Below, piece by piece: positions 1 through 6,670 of a stretch of 35,699 nt of DNA; the stretch's first letter is position 1, and each line of letters starts with the position of its first letter. The stretch is from Rubrivivax sp. (GTDB lineage Bacteria > Pseudomonadota > Gammaproteobacteria > Burkholderiales > Burkholderiaceae_C). Both the position numbers and the translations under genes were made by a program. The stretch lies in NCBI GenBank assembly GCA_022842595.1, contig JALHPF010000044.1:1-35699 (forward strand). Direction: 5' to 3'. Under the pieces are notes generated by a model that saw nothing but the letters and a program-made list of their open reading frames with translations, made no database searches and was not told the DNA's origin.

Positions 1-336
1 GCGCTCATTGCGCTCAATCACCCGCGATGAGTCAGAGGTTGAACCGCGCTGCGCGCGGGGGCCGCGGGCCCTGCGCTCCTCGGCGCCTCCCATGCGCGCC
101 ACAGCCAGCCCCAGCCCGCCTTTGCAACCACCGTGTCTGGGTCTCCCCCGTGGCGCGCCGATACCTTGGCGGGCTGCGGGCGTTGGGTGGCCCCTGGAGC
201 GAAGTAAAGGAGGAGCCGCCGGCCCGCCAGGGCCGGCGGCGGGGGACATGAGCGCAAGGGGCCACCCAACGTCCGTAGCCCTGGGACCCAGTCGAATCGC
301 CAACGGCCGCACTGGGCCGAAAGCAGGCAACTCGCC
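1..336. other. Gene-free stretch upstream of prmA
   Basis: No reading frame here looks like a real protein; the open frames are high-GC artefacts. Frame 1 is open from the window edge to a TGA at 28-30, so the tail of an upstream gene could end there, but its nine residues are not recognisable. A hairpin (ccgcgc 44-49 / gcgcgg 53-58) and the nested inverted repeat at 172-280 fill much of the space. In related bacteria accB-accC usually precede prmA, so accC may lie just to the left; this is inference. Confidence 0.5.
172..280. repeat. Nested inverted repeat with inner hairpin
   Basis: Two 24-base arms, 172-195 and 257-280, are inverted copies matching at 22 of 24 positions; the inner 15 bases (181-195 and 257-271) are a perfect match. 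Between them sits a second perfect stem of 11 bp (215-225 with 230-240) closed by a 4-base loop. The inter-arm segment also has a Shine-Dalgarno-like AAGGAGG at 207-213, but no start codon follows at usable distance. The structure fits an intergenic repeat or small palindromic element rather than a gene. Confidence 0.7.
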
Positions 337-1239
337 ATGTACGAACTGACCCTGCGCGCGCCGCAGGCGCTGGTGGAACCGGTGTCGGACGCGCTGAGCG
401 ACGAGCTCGACGCCCTGTCGGTGTCGGTGGAAGACGCCGACGCCGACAGCGATGCCGAGCGCGCCTTGTTCGGTGAACCGGGCATGCCCCCGCCCGCGGC
501 GGGCTGGGACCGTTCGACCTTGCGCGCGCTGTTCGAAACCGAAGCCCAGGCCGAGGCTGCCGCCGCGGTGCTGCTGGCACAAGACTGGACCCAGGGGCTG
601 CACCTGCAGTCGCTGGCCGAGATGCCGGAACAGGACTGGGTGCGCATCACGCAAAGCCAGTTCGCACCCGTCGAGATCACGCCCGAGTTCTGGGTGGTGC
701 CCAGTTGGCACGAGGTTCCGCCTGCTGCCAGCCGCGTCATCCGGCTCGACCCCGGGCTGGCCTTCGGCACCGGCACCCACCCCACCACCCGCATGTGCCT
801 GCGCTGGCTGGCCACGCATGCCGCCAGCGTGCACGGGGCGCGCACGCTGGACTACGGCTGCGGCTCGGGCATCCTGGCCATTGCCGCGGTGATGCATGGC
901 GCGGGCGACACCGACGCCGTCGACATCGACCCGGCCGCCGTCAAGGCCACCACCGACAACGCCCGCGACAACCAGGTGGCCCTGAACCCCGGCCTGCCCG
1001 ACGCCGCACAGGGCCGCTACAGCCTGGTGCTGGCCAACATCCTGGCCACGCCATTGAAGCTGCTGGCGCCGCTGCTGTGCGGGCACGTGGCGCCAGGGGG
1101 CCAGCTGCTGCTGGCCGGCATCCTGGCGCGGCAGGCCGAAGAGCTGCAGGCCGCCTACGCCCCCTGGCTGGCACTGGCCGTGCTGGACCAGGAAGACGGC
1201 TGGGTGCTGATGGGCGCTGGCCGACCGGCTGGCGCCTGA
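337..1239 (+). CDS. prmA: Ribosomal protein L11 methyltransferase PrmA
   Basis: PrmA uses S-adenosylmethionine to trimethylate several amino groups of ribosomal protein L11 in the cytoplasm. The 300-residue product has the usual length. An N-terminal L11-recognition part (about 1-110) leads by a linker into a class I methyltransferase fold. GTGTHPTT (144-151) is the family signature; LDYGCGSGIL (171-180) is SAM motif I; VDIDPAA follows as the acidic loop after strand 2, and LVLANILATP is the motif IV equivalent. The N-terminal part is unusually rich in Asp, Glu and Ala. The ATG at 337 follows the inverted-repeat region with only a weak ribosome-binding site. The stop lies 7 bp before the next gene, so the two are probably cotranscribed. 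Confidence 0.95.
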   Translation: MYELTLRAPQALVEPVSDALSDELDALSVSVEDADADSDAERALFGEPGMPPPAAGWDRSTLRALFETEAQAEAAAAVLLAQDWTQGLHLQSLAEMPEQDWVRITQSQFAPVEITPEFWVVPSWHEVPPAASRVIRLDPGLAFGTGTHPTTRMCLRWLATHAASVHGARTLDYGCGSGILAIAAVMHGAGDTDAVDIDPAAVKATTDNARDNQVALNPGLPDAAQGRYSLVLANILATPLKLLAPLLCGHVAPGGQLLLAGILARQAEELQAAYAPWLALAVLDQEDGWVLMGAGRPAGA

Positions 1240-1246
1240 GGCCGGC

Positions 1247-2359
1247 GTGCCCGAATCGGCCGTTCCGGGCTCGTCGTTGGCGGCGCGCTGCACGGCCTGC
1301 AGCACCGTCTTTCGTGTCGTGCCCGACCAGCTGCGCGTGTCCGAAGGCTGGGTGCGCTGCGGCCGCTGCTCGCAGGTCTTCAATGCCGCCGAAAACCTGA
1401 TCGACCTTGACACCGGTGCGCCCCGGCGGCTGGACCTCTCAGGGCCGAAGGCCGAAGCTGCACCGGCCGAACCGCCGGTCGATGCATCGGCTGATGTCGA
1501 GGTCGACAACGCCATGGCCTCGACCCAGCCCCTGTACGGCCCGGCTGGGGACGACCAGCGGACTGAAGGCGATGGGCCCGTGCCCGCTGCCGAAACACCG
1601 GCGATGCCCGACATGCCGCCGGCCGACCCCGCAGGCTTCGACCACGACGCGCCCCTGACCAGCCCGATGCCTGGCGCGGATGGGCAAGCCAGGGCCGAAG
1701 CGGAACCGGTTGCGGTGGTGGCTGAATCCGAAGCCGGGCTTCAGCCCGGAACCGAGCCGGCAGCGGCGCCGGCGGAGCCGCCTGCAGCCGCCCCGGCCAG
1801 CCCATTGCCTTCGTTCGTGCAGCGCGCCGACCGCGCCGCGTACTGGCGCCAGCCGCGCATGCGCACGGCTCTGGCCGCGGGCGCGGTGGTCGCGGCGCTG
1901 CTGCTGGCGACACAGCTGGTGTTCACCTACCGCGACCTGGCGGCCGCACGCTGGCCCGGCCTGCGGCCCACGCTCGAAGCCGGCTGCCAGGTGCTGGGCT
2001 GCCGCGTCGGCCCGGCCCAGGCCATCGACATGCTCACGGTGGAAAGCAGCGGTCTGCTGCGTGTCGAACAGTCGCAGCTGTACCAGCTGACGGTAGGGCT
2101 GCGCAACCGGGCCGGCATCGACCTGGCCGTTCCGGCGCTGGAACTGTCGCTGACCGACGCCCAGGGCCGGCTGCTGTCGCGCCGCGTGCTGCGCGCCGCC
2201 GAACTGGGCGTGACCCAGCCCACCGTGGCCGCCGGTCGCGACCTGGCACTGCAAGCGACGCTGCAGACCGCGCCGCAATCCACGGGCGATGGCGGAGAAA
2301 GCGGCCAGGGCGGCGACGCCGTGGTCGTCGGCTATACGATCGAGCTCTTCTATCCCTAG
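1247..2359 (+). CDS. Zinc-ribbon DUF3426 single-pass membrane protein
   Basis: The 370-residue protein starts with a GTG 7 bp after the prmA stop. Residues 14-46 form a zinc ribbon of the MJ0042 type, with cysteines at 15, 18, 38 and 41 in two CxxC pairs. A long low-complexity Ala/Pro/Glu linker (about 55-190) follows, then one transmembrane helix (about 207-226), then a DUF3426 domain to the end that should lie outside the cytoplasm. This layout of cytoplasmic metal-binding head, stalk, helix and outer domain is typical of the family. Its role is unknown, though it often follows prmA in betaproteobacteria. The final domain carries the family's Cys pair near EAGCQVLGCRV just after the helix. 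No enzymatic motif was seen. Confidence 0.85.
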   Translation: MPESAVPGSSLAARCTACSTVFRVVPDQLRVSEGWVRCGRCSQVFNAAENLIDLDTGAPRRLDLSGPKAEAAPAEPPVDASADVEVDNAMASTQPLYGPAGDDQRTEGDGPVPAAETPAMPDMPPADPAGFDHDAPLTSPMPGADGQARAEAEPVAVVAESEAGLQPGTEPAAAPAEPPAAAPASPLPSFVQRADRAAYWRQPRMRTALAAGAVVAALLLATQLVFTYRDLAAARWPGLRPTLEAGCQVLGCRVGPAQAIDMLTVESSGLLRVEQSQLYQLTVGLRNRAGIDLAVPALELSLTDAQGRLLSRRVLRAAELGVTQPTVAAGRDLALQATLQTAPQSTGDGGESGQGGDAVVVGYTIELFYP

Positions 2360-2403
2360 CCGGTCGGCAGGGACACCCCCCAACCACGCCCTACGGAGCT
2401 GCC

Positions 2404-3312
2404 ATGCCCGCGCTGATCTGCGGATCCCTTGCTTTCGACACCATCACTACGTTCCCGGGGCGTTTTGCCGAGCAGATCATGCCGGACCAGGTTCACATCC
2501 TGAACGTCAGCTTCCTGGTGCCCACCCTGCGCCGTGAATGGGGTGGCTGCGCCGGCAACATCGCCTACAACCTGCAGGCCATCGGCGGCCAGCCGGTCAT
2601 CATGGCCGCATTGGGCGTGGACGGCGGCGAGTACCTGGCGCGGGTCCAGGGCTGGGGTTCCGACACCTCGCTCATACACCGCGACCCGGCCCTGCACACC
2701 GCGCAGTGCCACATCACCACCGACCGCGACAACAACCAGATCGCGGCCTTCCACCCCGGTGCCATGAGCCACGCCCACCACATCGAGGTGCCACTGAAGA
2801 GCGTGCGCAGCGACCTGGCGATCGGCATCATCGCGCCCGACGGCCGCGACGCGATGTGGCAGCACGCGCACCAGATGCACGCGCAGCAGATCCCCTTCAT
2901 CTTCGACCCCGGCCAGCAGCTGCCGCAGTTCAACGGCGACGAGCACAAGGAGATCCTCGGCCTGGCCGGCTGGGTCGCCGTCAACGACTACGAAGCCAAG
3001 ATGCTCGAGGAACGCACCGGCGAAAACGCCCAGGCCATTTCACGCCGCCCGAACATCCAGGGCGTGGTCGTGACGCTGGCCGAGCATGGCTGCGACGTCT
3101 GGGTACGAGGCGAATGCACGCGCGTTCCCGGCATTCAGGCGGCTGCAGTGCTGGACCCCACGGGCTGCGGCGACGCGTTCCGCGCCGCGCTGCTCTACGG
3201 TCTGGAAAAGGGCTGGGACCTGGCGCGCTGCGCTGCGCTGGGCAACCGGATGGGCGCCATCAAGATCGCCAGCAAGGGCCCGCAGAACCACAGTCTGGCC
3301 AGCGTCCTCTAG
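2404..3312 (+). CDS. PfkB-family carbohydrate/nucleoside kinase
   Basis: This 302-residue protein belongs to the ribokinase/PfkB family, which transfers phosphate from ATP to a sugar or nucleoside hydroxyl. The substrate-side signature WGGCAGN lies at 46-52. The ATP/anion-hole motif is DPTGCGD at 251-257, with D257 as the predicted catalytic base; the family norm is DTxGAGD, so Pro-Thr and Cys are mild variants. Betaproteobacterial relatives are often labelled adenosine kinase or plain carbohydrate kinase, and the sequence alone does not settle the substrate. A good ribosome-binding site (GGAG, 5 bases before the ATG) supports the start. It lies 44 bp after the DUF3426 gene on the same strand and converges with fba. 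Confidence 0.88.
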   Translation: MPALICGSLAFDTITTFPGRFAEQIMPDQVHILNVSFLVPTLRREWGGCAGNIAYNLQAIGGQPVIMAALGVDGGEYLARVQGWGSDTSLIHRDPALHTAQCHITTDRDNNQIAAFHPGAMSHAHHIEVPLKSVRSDLAIGIIAPDGRDAMWQHAHQMHAQQIPFIFDPGQQLPQFNGDEHKEILGLAGWVAVNDYEAKMLEERTGENAQAISRRPNIQGVVVTLAEHGCDVWVRGECTRVPGIQAAAVLDPTGCGDAFRAALLYGLEKGWDLARCAALGNRMGAIKIASKGPQNHSLASVL

Positions 3313-3323
3313 CCCCCACGCCC

Positions 3324-3360
3324 GCTGGCGCTCGCTGCCCCTGAAGGGGCGCGCGCCAGC
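3324..3360. terminator. Nested hairpin between convergent genes
   Basis: An outer 8-bp stem (gctggcgc 3324-3331 with gcgccagc 3353-3360) encloses an inner 6-bp stem (gcccct 3337-3342 with aggggc 3345-3350). It lies in the 90-bp gap between the kinase (+) and fba (-), so it could end transcription from both sides. There is no T-run on either strand, so an intrinsic terminator is not proven. Confidence 0.45.
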
Positions 3361-3385
3361 GGAACGGCAGAGCCGGTTCCGCGGC
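3333..3385 (+). repeat. Dispersed intergenic repeat, copy A
   Basis: This 53-base segment matches 17654-17705 with a one-base length difference and a handful of substitutions. Shared blocks include cgct, cccct, aaggggcg, cgccagcgg, ggcagagcc and tccgcggc in the same order. Both copies lie between convergent genes. From memory, sequences of this kind (a CCCCT-AAGGGG palindrome followed by CGCCAGCGG) are common between genes in Burkholderiales. Confidence 0.8.
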
Positions 3386-3402
3386 GGCAAGCCGGTCGAG
3401 CC

Positions 3403-4467
3403 CTAGGCGGCGACCTGCTTCAGTTCGCCACTGGCATAGCGCTGGGCGATCGCGGCCAGCGTCAGCGGCTTGAGCTTGCTGCCCTGGCCTTCGCAGCCGA
3501 ATTCCAGGTAGCGCTGCTTGCAGATCACGCGCGCCGCTTCGCGCGCGGGCTTGAGCCACTCGCGGGCGTCGAACTTCTCGGGGTTCTCGGCCAGGAACTT
3601 GCGCACCGCCGCCGTCATCGCCAGCCGGATGTCGGTGTCGATGTTGATCTTGCGAACGCCGTGCTTGATGGCTTCCTGGATTTCCGACACCGGCACGCCA
3701 TAGGTCTCGCGCATCTGCCCGCCGTACTGGTTGATGATGGCCAGCAGGTCCTGCGGCACGCTGGAACTGCCGTGCATCACCAGGTGGGTGTTGGGGATGC
3801 GACGGTGGATCTCCTTGATGCGGTCGATGGCCAGGATGTCGCCGGTGGGCTTGCGGCTGAACTTGTAGGCGCCGTGGCTGGTGCCGATGGCAATCGCCAG
3901 CGCGTCGATCTGGGTGCGCTGGGCGAAGTCGGCGGCCTGGTCGGGGTCGGTCAGCAACTGTTCGCGCGTCATCGTCGCGTCGGTGCCGTGGCCGTCTTCC
4001 TTGTCGCCCTTCATGGTCTCCAGGCTACCCAGGCAGCCCAGTTCACCTTCCACCGAAACGCCGGTGGCATGCGCCATGTCGACGACCTTGCGCGTGACTT
4101 CGACGTTGTAGTCGTAGCTGGCGATGGTCTTGCCATCGGCCTCGAGGCTGCCGTCCATCATCACCGAGCTGAAGCCCAGGCCGATGGCCCCGCGGCAGAT
4201 GTCGGGGCTCTGGCCATGGTCCTGATGCATCACCAGCGGCACTTGCGGCCAGCTTTCGACGGCGGCTTCGATCAGGTGCTTGATGAAGGGCTCGCCCGCG
4301 TACTTGCGGGCACCCGCGCTGGCCTGCAGGATGACGGGCGCGCCGACTTCGGCGGCGGCCATCATCACGGCCTGGACCTGTTCAAGGTTGTTGACGTTGA
4401 AGGCCGGAATGCCATAGCCGTTGTCGGCGGCGTGGTCCAGCAGCTGGCGCATCGAGACGAGTGGCAT
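3403..4467 (-). CDS. fba: Class II fructose-1,6-bisphosphate aldolase
   Basis: The enzyme interconverts fructose 1,6-bisphosphate with dihydroxyacetone phosphate and glyceraldehyde 3-phosphate, using zinc. The 354-residue protein has the length and layout of the class II subtype often called the Calvin-cycle type (cbbA/fbaA). MHQDHGQSPD (80-89) holds the catalytic Asp83 and a zinc-binding His84; SVEGELGCLG (138-147) holds the conserved Glu region; GTSHGAYK (195-202) and HGSSSVP (232-238) supply the other zinc His residues and the phosphate loop. It is on the same strand as pyk and pgk, with which it clusters in related genomes. The Calvin-type label reflects sequence subtype and does not by itself show autotrophy. 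Its start is preceded by a GAAAGA-type ribosome-binding site. Confidence 0.95.
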   Translation of the reverse strand: MPLVSMRQLLDHAADNGYGIPAFNVNNLEQVQAVMMAAAEVGAPVILQASAGARKYAGEPFIKHLIEAAVESWPQVPLVMHQDHGQSPDICRGAIGLGFSSVMMDGSLEADGKTIASYDYNVEVTRKVVDMAHATGVSVEGELGCLGSLETMKGDKEDGHGTDATMTREQLLTDPDQAADFAQRTQIDALAIAIGTSHGAYKFSRKPTGDILAIDRIKEIHRRIPNTHLVMHGSSSVPQDLLAIINQYGGQMRETYGVPVSEIQEAIKHGVRKINIDTDIRLAMTAAVRKFLAENPEKFDAREWLKPAREAARVICKQRYLEFGCEGQGSKLKPLTLAAIAQRYASGELKQVAA

Positions 4468-4554
4468 GGCGGTCTTTCGGAAAATGTGGGGTGCAGGAAG
4501 AACGGCTGGGCGCGGCAGCTCAGATCGTCTGTAACCGCGCTGAAACTCCTGCTG

Positions 4555-4560
4555 ATTCTA
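4555..4560 (-). promoter_or_regulatory. Candidate -10 box for fba
   Basis: Read on the minus strand this is TAGAAT, one base from the TATAAT consensus, and would start fba transcripts about 80 bases before its ATG. No convincing -35 box is seen at 16-18 bp, so this is tentative. It lies in the 241-bp divergent gap between fba and the HATPase gene. Confidence 0.25.
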
Positions 4561-4708
4561 ATGGCGGCCCTGCGTTCGACCCAGCCCTGCAACCCGCTTG
4601 TGCCGGGGCCCGGGGCCGGCAACTGGGCGGCATTCGCGGCCTTTTTCTCGCTTCAGCGGCGGGCCAGGCGGCCGACACTGGCGGCCTGTTTCCGCCAGAA
4701 AGACCGTC

Positions 4709-5746
4709 ATGGCCCAGCCCGCCCGCGCCCGCAGTCCCGCCACCGTGGCCCCGTGGATCACCGCGGCCGTGCTTGCGCACCCGCATGACCTGCCGCAACA
4801 CCTGATGCAGCGCCTGGCCATCGGCCGTCGCCGCGCCGGCACGCTCATCCGCCAGCTCGCCGCCGCGCAGTGGCTGGTGGTCGAAGGCACAGCACGCAAG
4901 CCCTGCTTCCGCACCGGCGCGCTGCGCCAGGTGGTGCAGCAGTACCCCCTGCAAGGCCTGGAGGAGGACCTGCCCTGGCGGCGCGATTTCGCGCCCTTCT
5001 TCGACCTGCCAGCACCTCTGCGGCAGATGGCCCAGCACGCCTTCACCGAACTGCTGAACAACGCCATCGACCACAGCGGCGGCAGCCAGGTCACGGTGTC
5101 GCTGCGGCAGACGCCGCTGCACCTGCAACTGCTAGTGTCCGACGACGGCTGCGGCCTGTTCGAACGCATTGCCAAGAGCTTCGCCATCGACGACCCGCAG
5201 CTGGCCATGTTCGAACTGAGCAAGGGCAAGCTCACCAGCCAGCCCGACCGCCACAGCGGCCATGGCCTGTTCTTCGCGTCGCGGCTGGCCGACATCTTCG
5301 ACGTGCATGCCAATCATGCGGCGTTCCAGCACCGCGCCTGGCAGGACGACACGGACACCGCAGCCTGGAGGGCCACCCGGCCGACGCCGCGCCGCGGCAC
5401 CTCGATCTACCTGGCTTTTGCGCTGGACACGACCCGCACGCTCGACGCCGTGCTGCGCGCCCACAGCCGCGACAGCGGCGGCTACGGCTTCGAGCGCACG
5501 CAGGTGCCGCTGAAGCTGCTGGCCGGCACCGAGATGCTGATGTCGCGCGCCGACGCACGACGCGTCGCCTCGCGGCTGGCGTCGTTCGGACAGGCCGAGA
5601 TCGACTTCGCGGGCGTGCCGGTGGTCGGCCATGGCTTTGCCGACGAGCTCTTCAGGGTGTTTCGCCGCGACAACCCGGAAGTGCAGCTGTTGCCCACAAA
5701 AATGGCGCCCGCAGTGGGCGCCATGGTGGCCAGCGTCGCGGCCTGA
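4709..5746 (+). CDS. HTH-HATPase-DUF4325 (STAS-like) switch protein
   Basis: This 345-residue cytoplasmic protein joins three parts. Residues about 20-60 look like a winged helix-turn-helix. Residues about 105-235 are a GHKL ATPase domain, with N-box HAFTELLNNAIDHS (110-123), G1 box SDDGCGL (144-150) and G2 box HSGHGLFFAS (182-191). Residues about 262-335 match DUF4325, the STAS-like domain, including the stretch around EIDFAGV and FADELFRVF. There is no histidine phosphoacceptor domain, so it is not an ordinary sensor kinase; an anti-sigma-like or ATP-dependent regulator is more likely. The ATG at 4709 was chosen because the domain match begins after it and an AGAAAGA site precedes it; an in-frame ATG at 4598 would add 37 uncharacteristic residues. 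Its end contains the terminator of the convergent gene. Confidence 0.8.
   Translation: MAQPARARSPATVAPWITAAVLAHPHDLPQHLMQRLAIGRRRAGTLIRQLAAAQWLVVEGTARKPCFRTGALRQVVQQYPLQGLEEDLPWRRDFAPFFDLPAPLRQMAQHAFTELLNNAIDHSGGSQVTVSLRQTPLHLQLLVSDDGCGLFERIAKSFAIDDPQLAMFELSKGKLTSQPDRHSGHGLFFASRLADIFDVHANHAAFQHRAWQDDTDTAAWRATRPTPRRGTSIYLAFALDTTRTLDAVLRAHSRDSGGYGFERTQVPLKLLAGTEMLMSRADARRVASRLASFGQAEIDFAGVPVVGHGFADELFRVFRRDNPEVQLLPTKMAPAVGAMVASVAA
5698..5724 (-). terminator. Intrinsic terminator of the PEP-CTERM gene
   Basis: On the minus strand a perfect 9-bp stem (5716-5724 with 5702-5710, 5-base loop, very GC-rich) runs straight into five T residues (5702-5698). It lies 47 bp beyond the stop of the PEP-CTERM gene and entirely inside the last codons of the convergent HATPase gene. 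It has the classic hairpin plus U-tract form. Confidence 0.75.
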
Positions 5747-5770
5747 GGCCGCGCCGCAAGCGGCTGGTCG

Positions 5771-6484
5771 TCAGTCCTGGCGGCGGCGGCGCACGGCCGC
5801 CACGAGGGCCAGGCCGCCAACCAGCATCAGCGCCACGCTGCCCGGCTCGGGCACGACACTGCCCTGGATGATGAACGGGAACTCGACACCCTGCCCGTCA
5901 CCTGCATCGACGACTTGCGCGAAGGCCGCATTCGCCAGGCTCTGCACGCCATTGCCAACCACGCCATCGGCAGTGGGCGGCTGCCACGGGCCAGAAGCGA
6001 GGCTGCCGGCCATGCCCCAGCGCAGCCAATAGTTGCCCGCGGGCAGGCTGAAGTCGGTGACGTTGGCGTTCAGCTGGAAGATGGCGCGATCTGTGTTGGT
6101 CAGCGTGGTCGAACTGACACGGTAGCCAGCGAGGCCCCCGTTCGTCACGGCCGTGGTGCCAGACGCCACCACCGTTCCGGACGTGACGTCGCCCGAGACC
6201 ACGCTCCACGTGACGCTGTTGAAGGTGAATACGCTGCCGGCGAAGGACTGATAGGAAAAGAAGTTCAGGCTTTCAACGTTCCAGCCTGCACCCGTGACCG
6301 AGAAGTTGTCGGCCACCAGGTTGGGAATCGACGACTGTGCGCCAGCGCCCAGCAGGGAACCACCCAGGCGGATGACGGACAGTGGCGGTGTACCTGCAGT
6401 CGCAGCACCGTTGTTGAACAGCTCCACGGCTTGCGAACCGGTGGCGGCGACGGCAATCACGCCCAGAACCAATAGCTTCTTCAT
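5771..6484 (-). CDS. PEP-CTERM sorting-domain secreted protein
   Basis: This 237-residue exported protein begins with a short signal peptide (MKKLLVLGVIAVAATGSQA). It ends with a PEP-CTERM tripartite tail: VPEP near 211, a hydrophobic helix, then RRRR before the last two residues. Such tails are recognised and cut by exosortases in the inner membrane, and the proteins usually go to the surface or the exopolysaccharide matrix. The body is rich in Gly, Ser, Thr and Val with no cysteine pairs and looks like an all-beta secreted domain; its function is unknown. The ATG at 6484 is preferred over the GTG at 6490 because GGAG sits 5 bases before it, while the GTG would overlap that site. No exosortase gene is visible in the window. 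Confidence 0.88.
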   Translation of the reverse strand: MKKLLVLGVIAVAATGSQAVELFNNGAATAGTPPLSVIRLGGSLLGAGAQSSIPNLVADNFSVTGAGWNVESLNFFSYQSFAGSVFTFNSVTWSVVSGDVTSGTVVASGTTAVTNGGLAGYRVSSTTLTNTDRAIFQLNANVTDFSLPAGNYWLRWGMAGSLASGPWQPPTADGVVGNGVQSLANAAFAQVVDAGDGQGVEFPFIIQGSVVPEPGSVALMLVGGLALVAAVRRRRQD

Positions 6485-6629
6485 CCTCACTCCGTGATGT
6501 GGAAGGCCAGGGTCGTTTCAACCGCCCCGGCACTGTTGCACAAGCCAGCCGCAGCGCCGAATCGCGCCTGCAACCTTCGAGACACGAGACTAAGGGCCGG
6601 GCGGGGAATTGGGGGAAGAAACTGGCACG

Positions 6630-6651
6630 ACACCCCTCGACCGAGGGGTGT
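6630..6651 (-). terminator. Perfect hairpin downstream of pyk
   Basis: A perfect 10-bp stem (6630-6639 with 6642-6651) and 2-base loop begin 20 bp after the pyk stop. On the minus strand only a weak T-containing stretch follows, so it may be a terminator or a transcript-end stabiliser. Confidence 0.5.
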
Positions 6652-6670
6652 GCGCCGCTGTCGAATGCTC

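Noticed and set aside
1..30. C-terminus of accC
   Set aside because: Only nine residues are visible before a TGA and they do not match the usual AccC ending.
248..349. Small 33-codon open frame overlapping the prmA start
   Set aside because: No ribosome-binding site at usable distance and it lies on an inverted-repeat arm; composition is not protein-like.
18..845. Long minus-strand open frame of 275 codons opposite prmA
   Set aside because: It is antisense to a certain gene and has the Arg/Pro/Ser-rich composition of a high-GC shadow; part of it crosses the inverted repeat.
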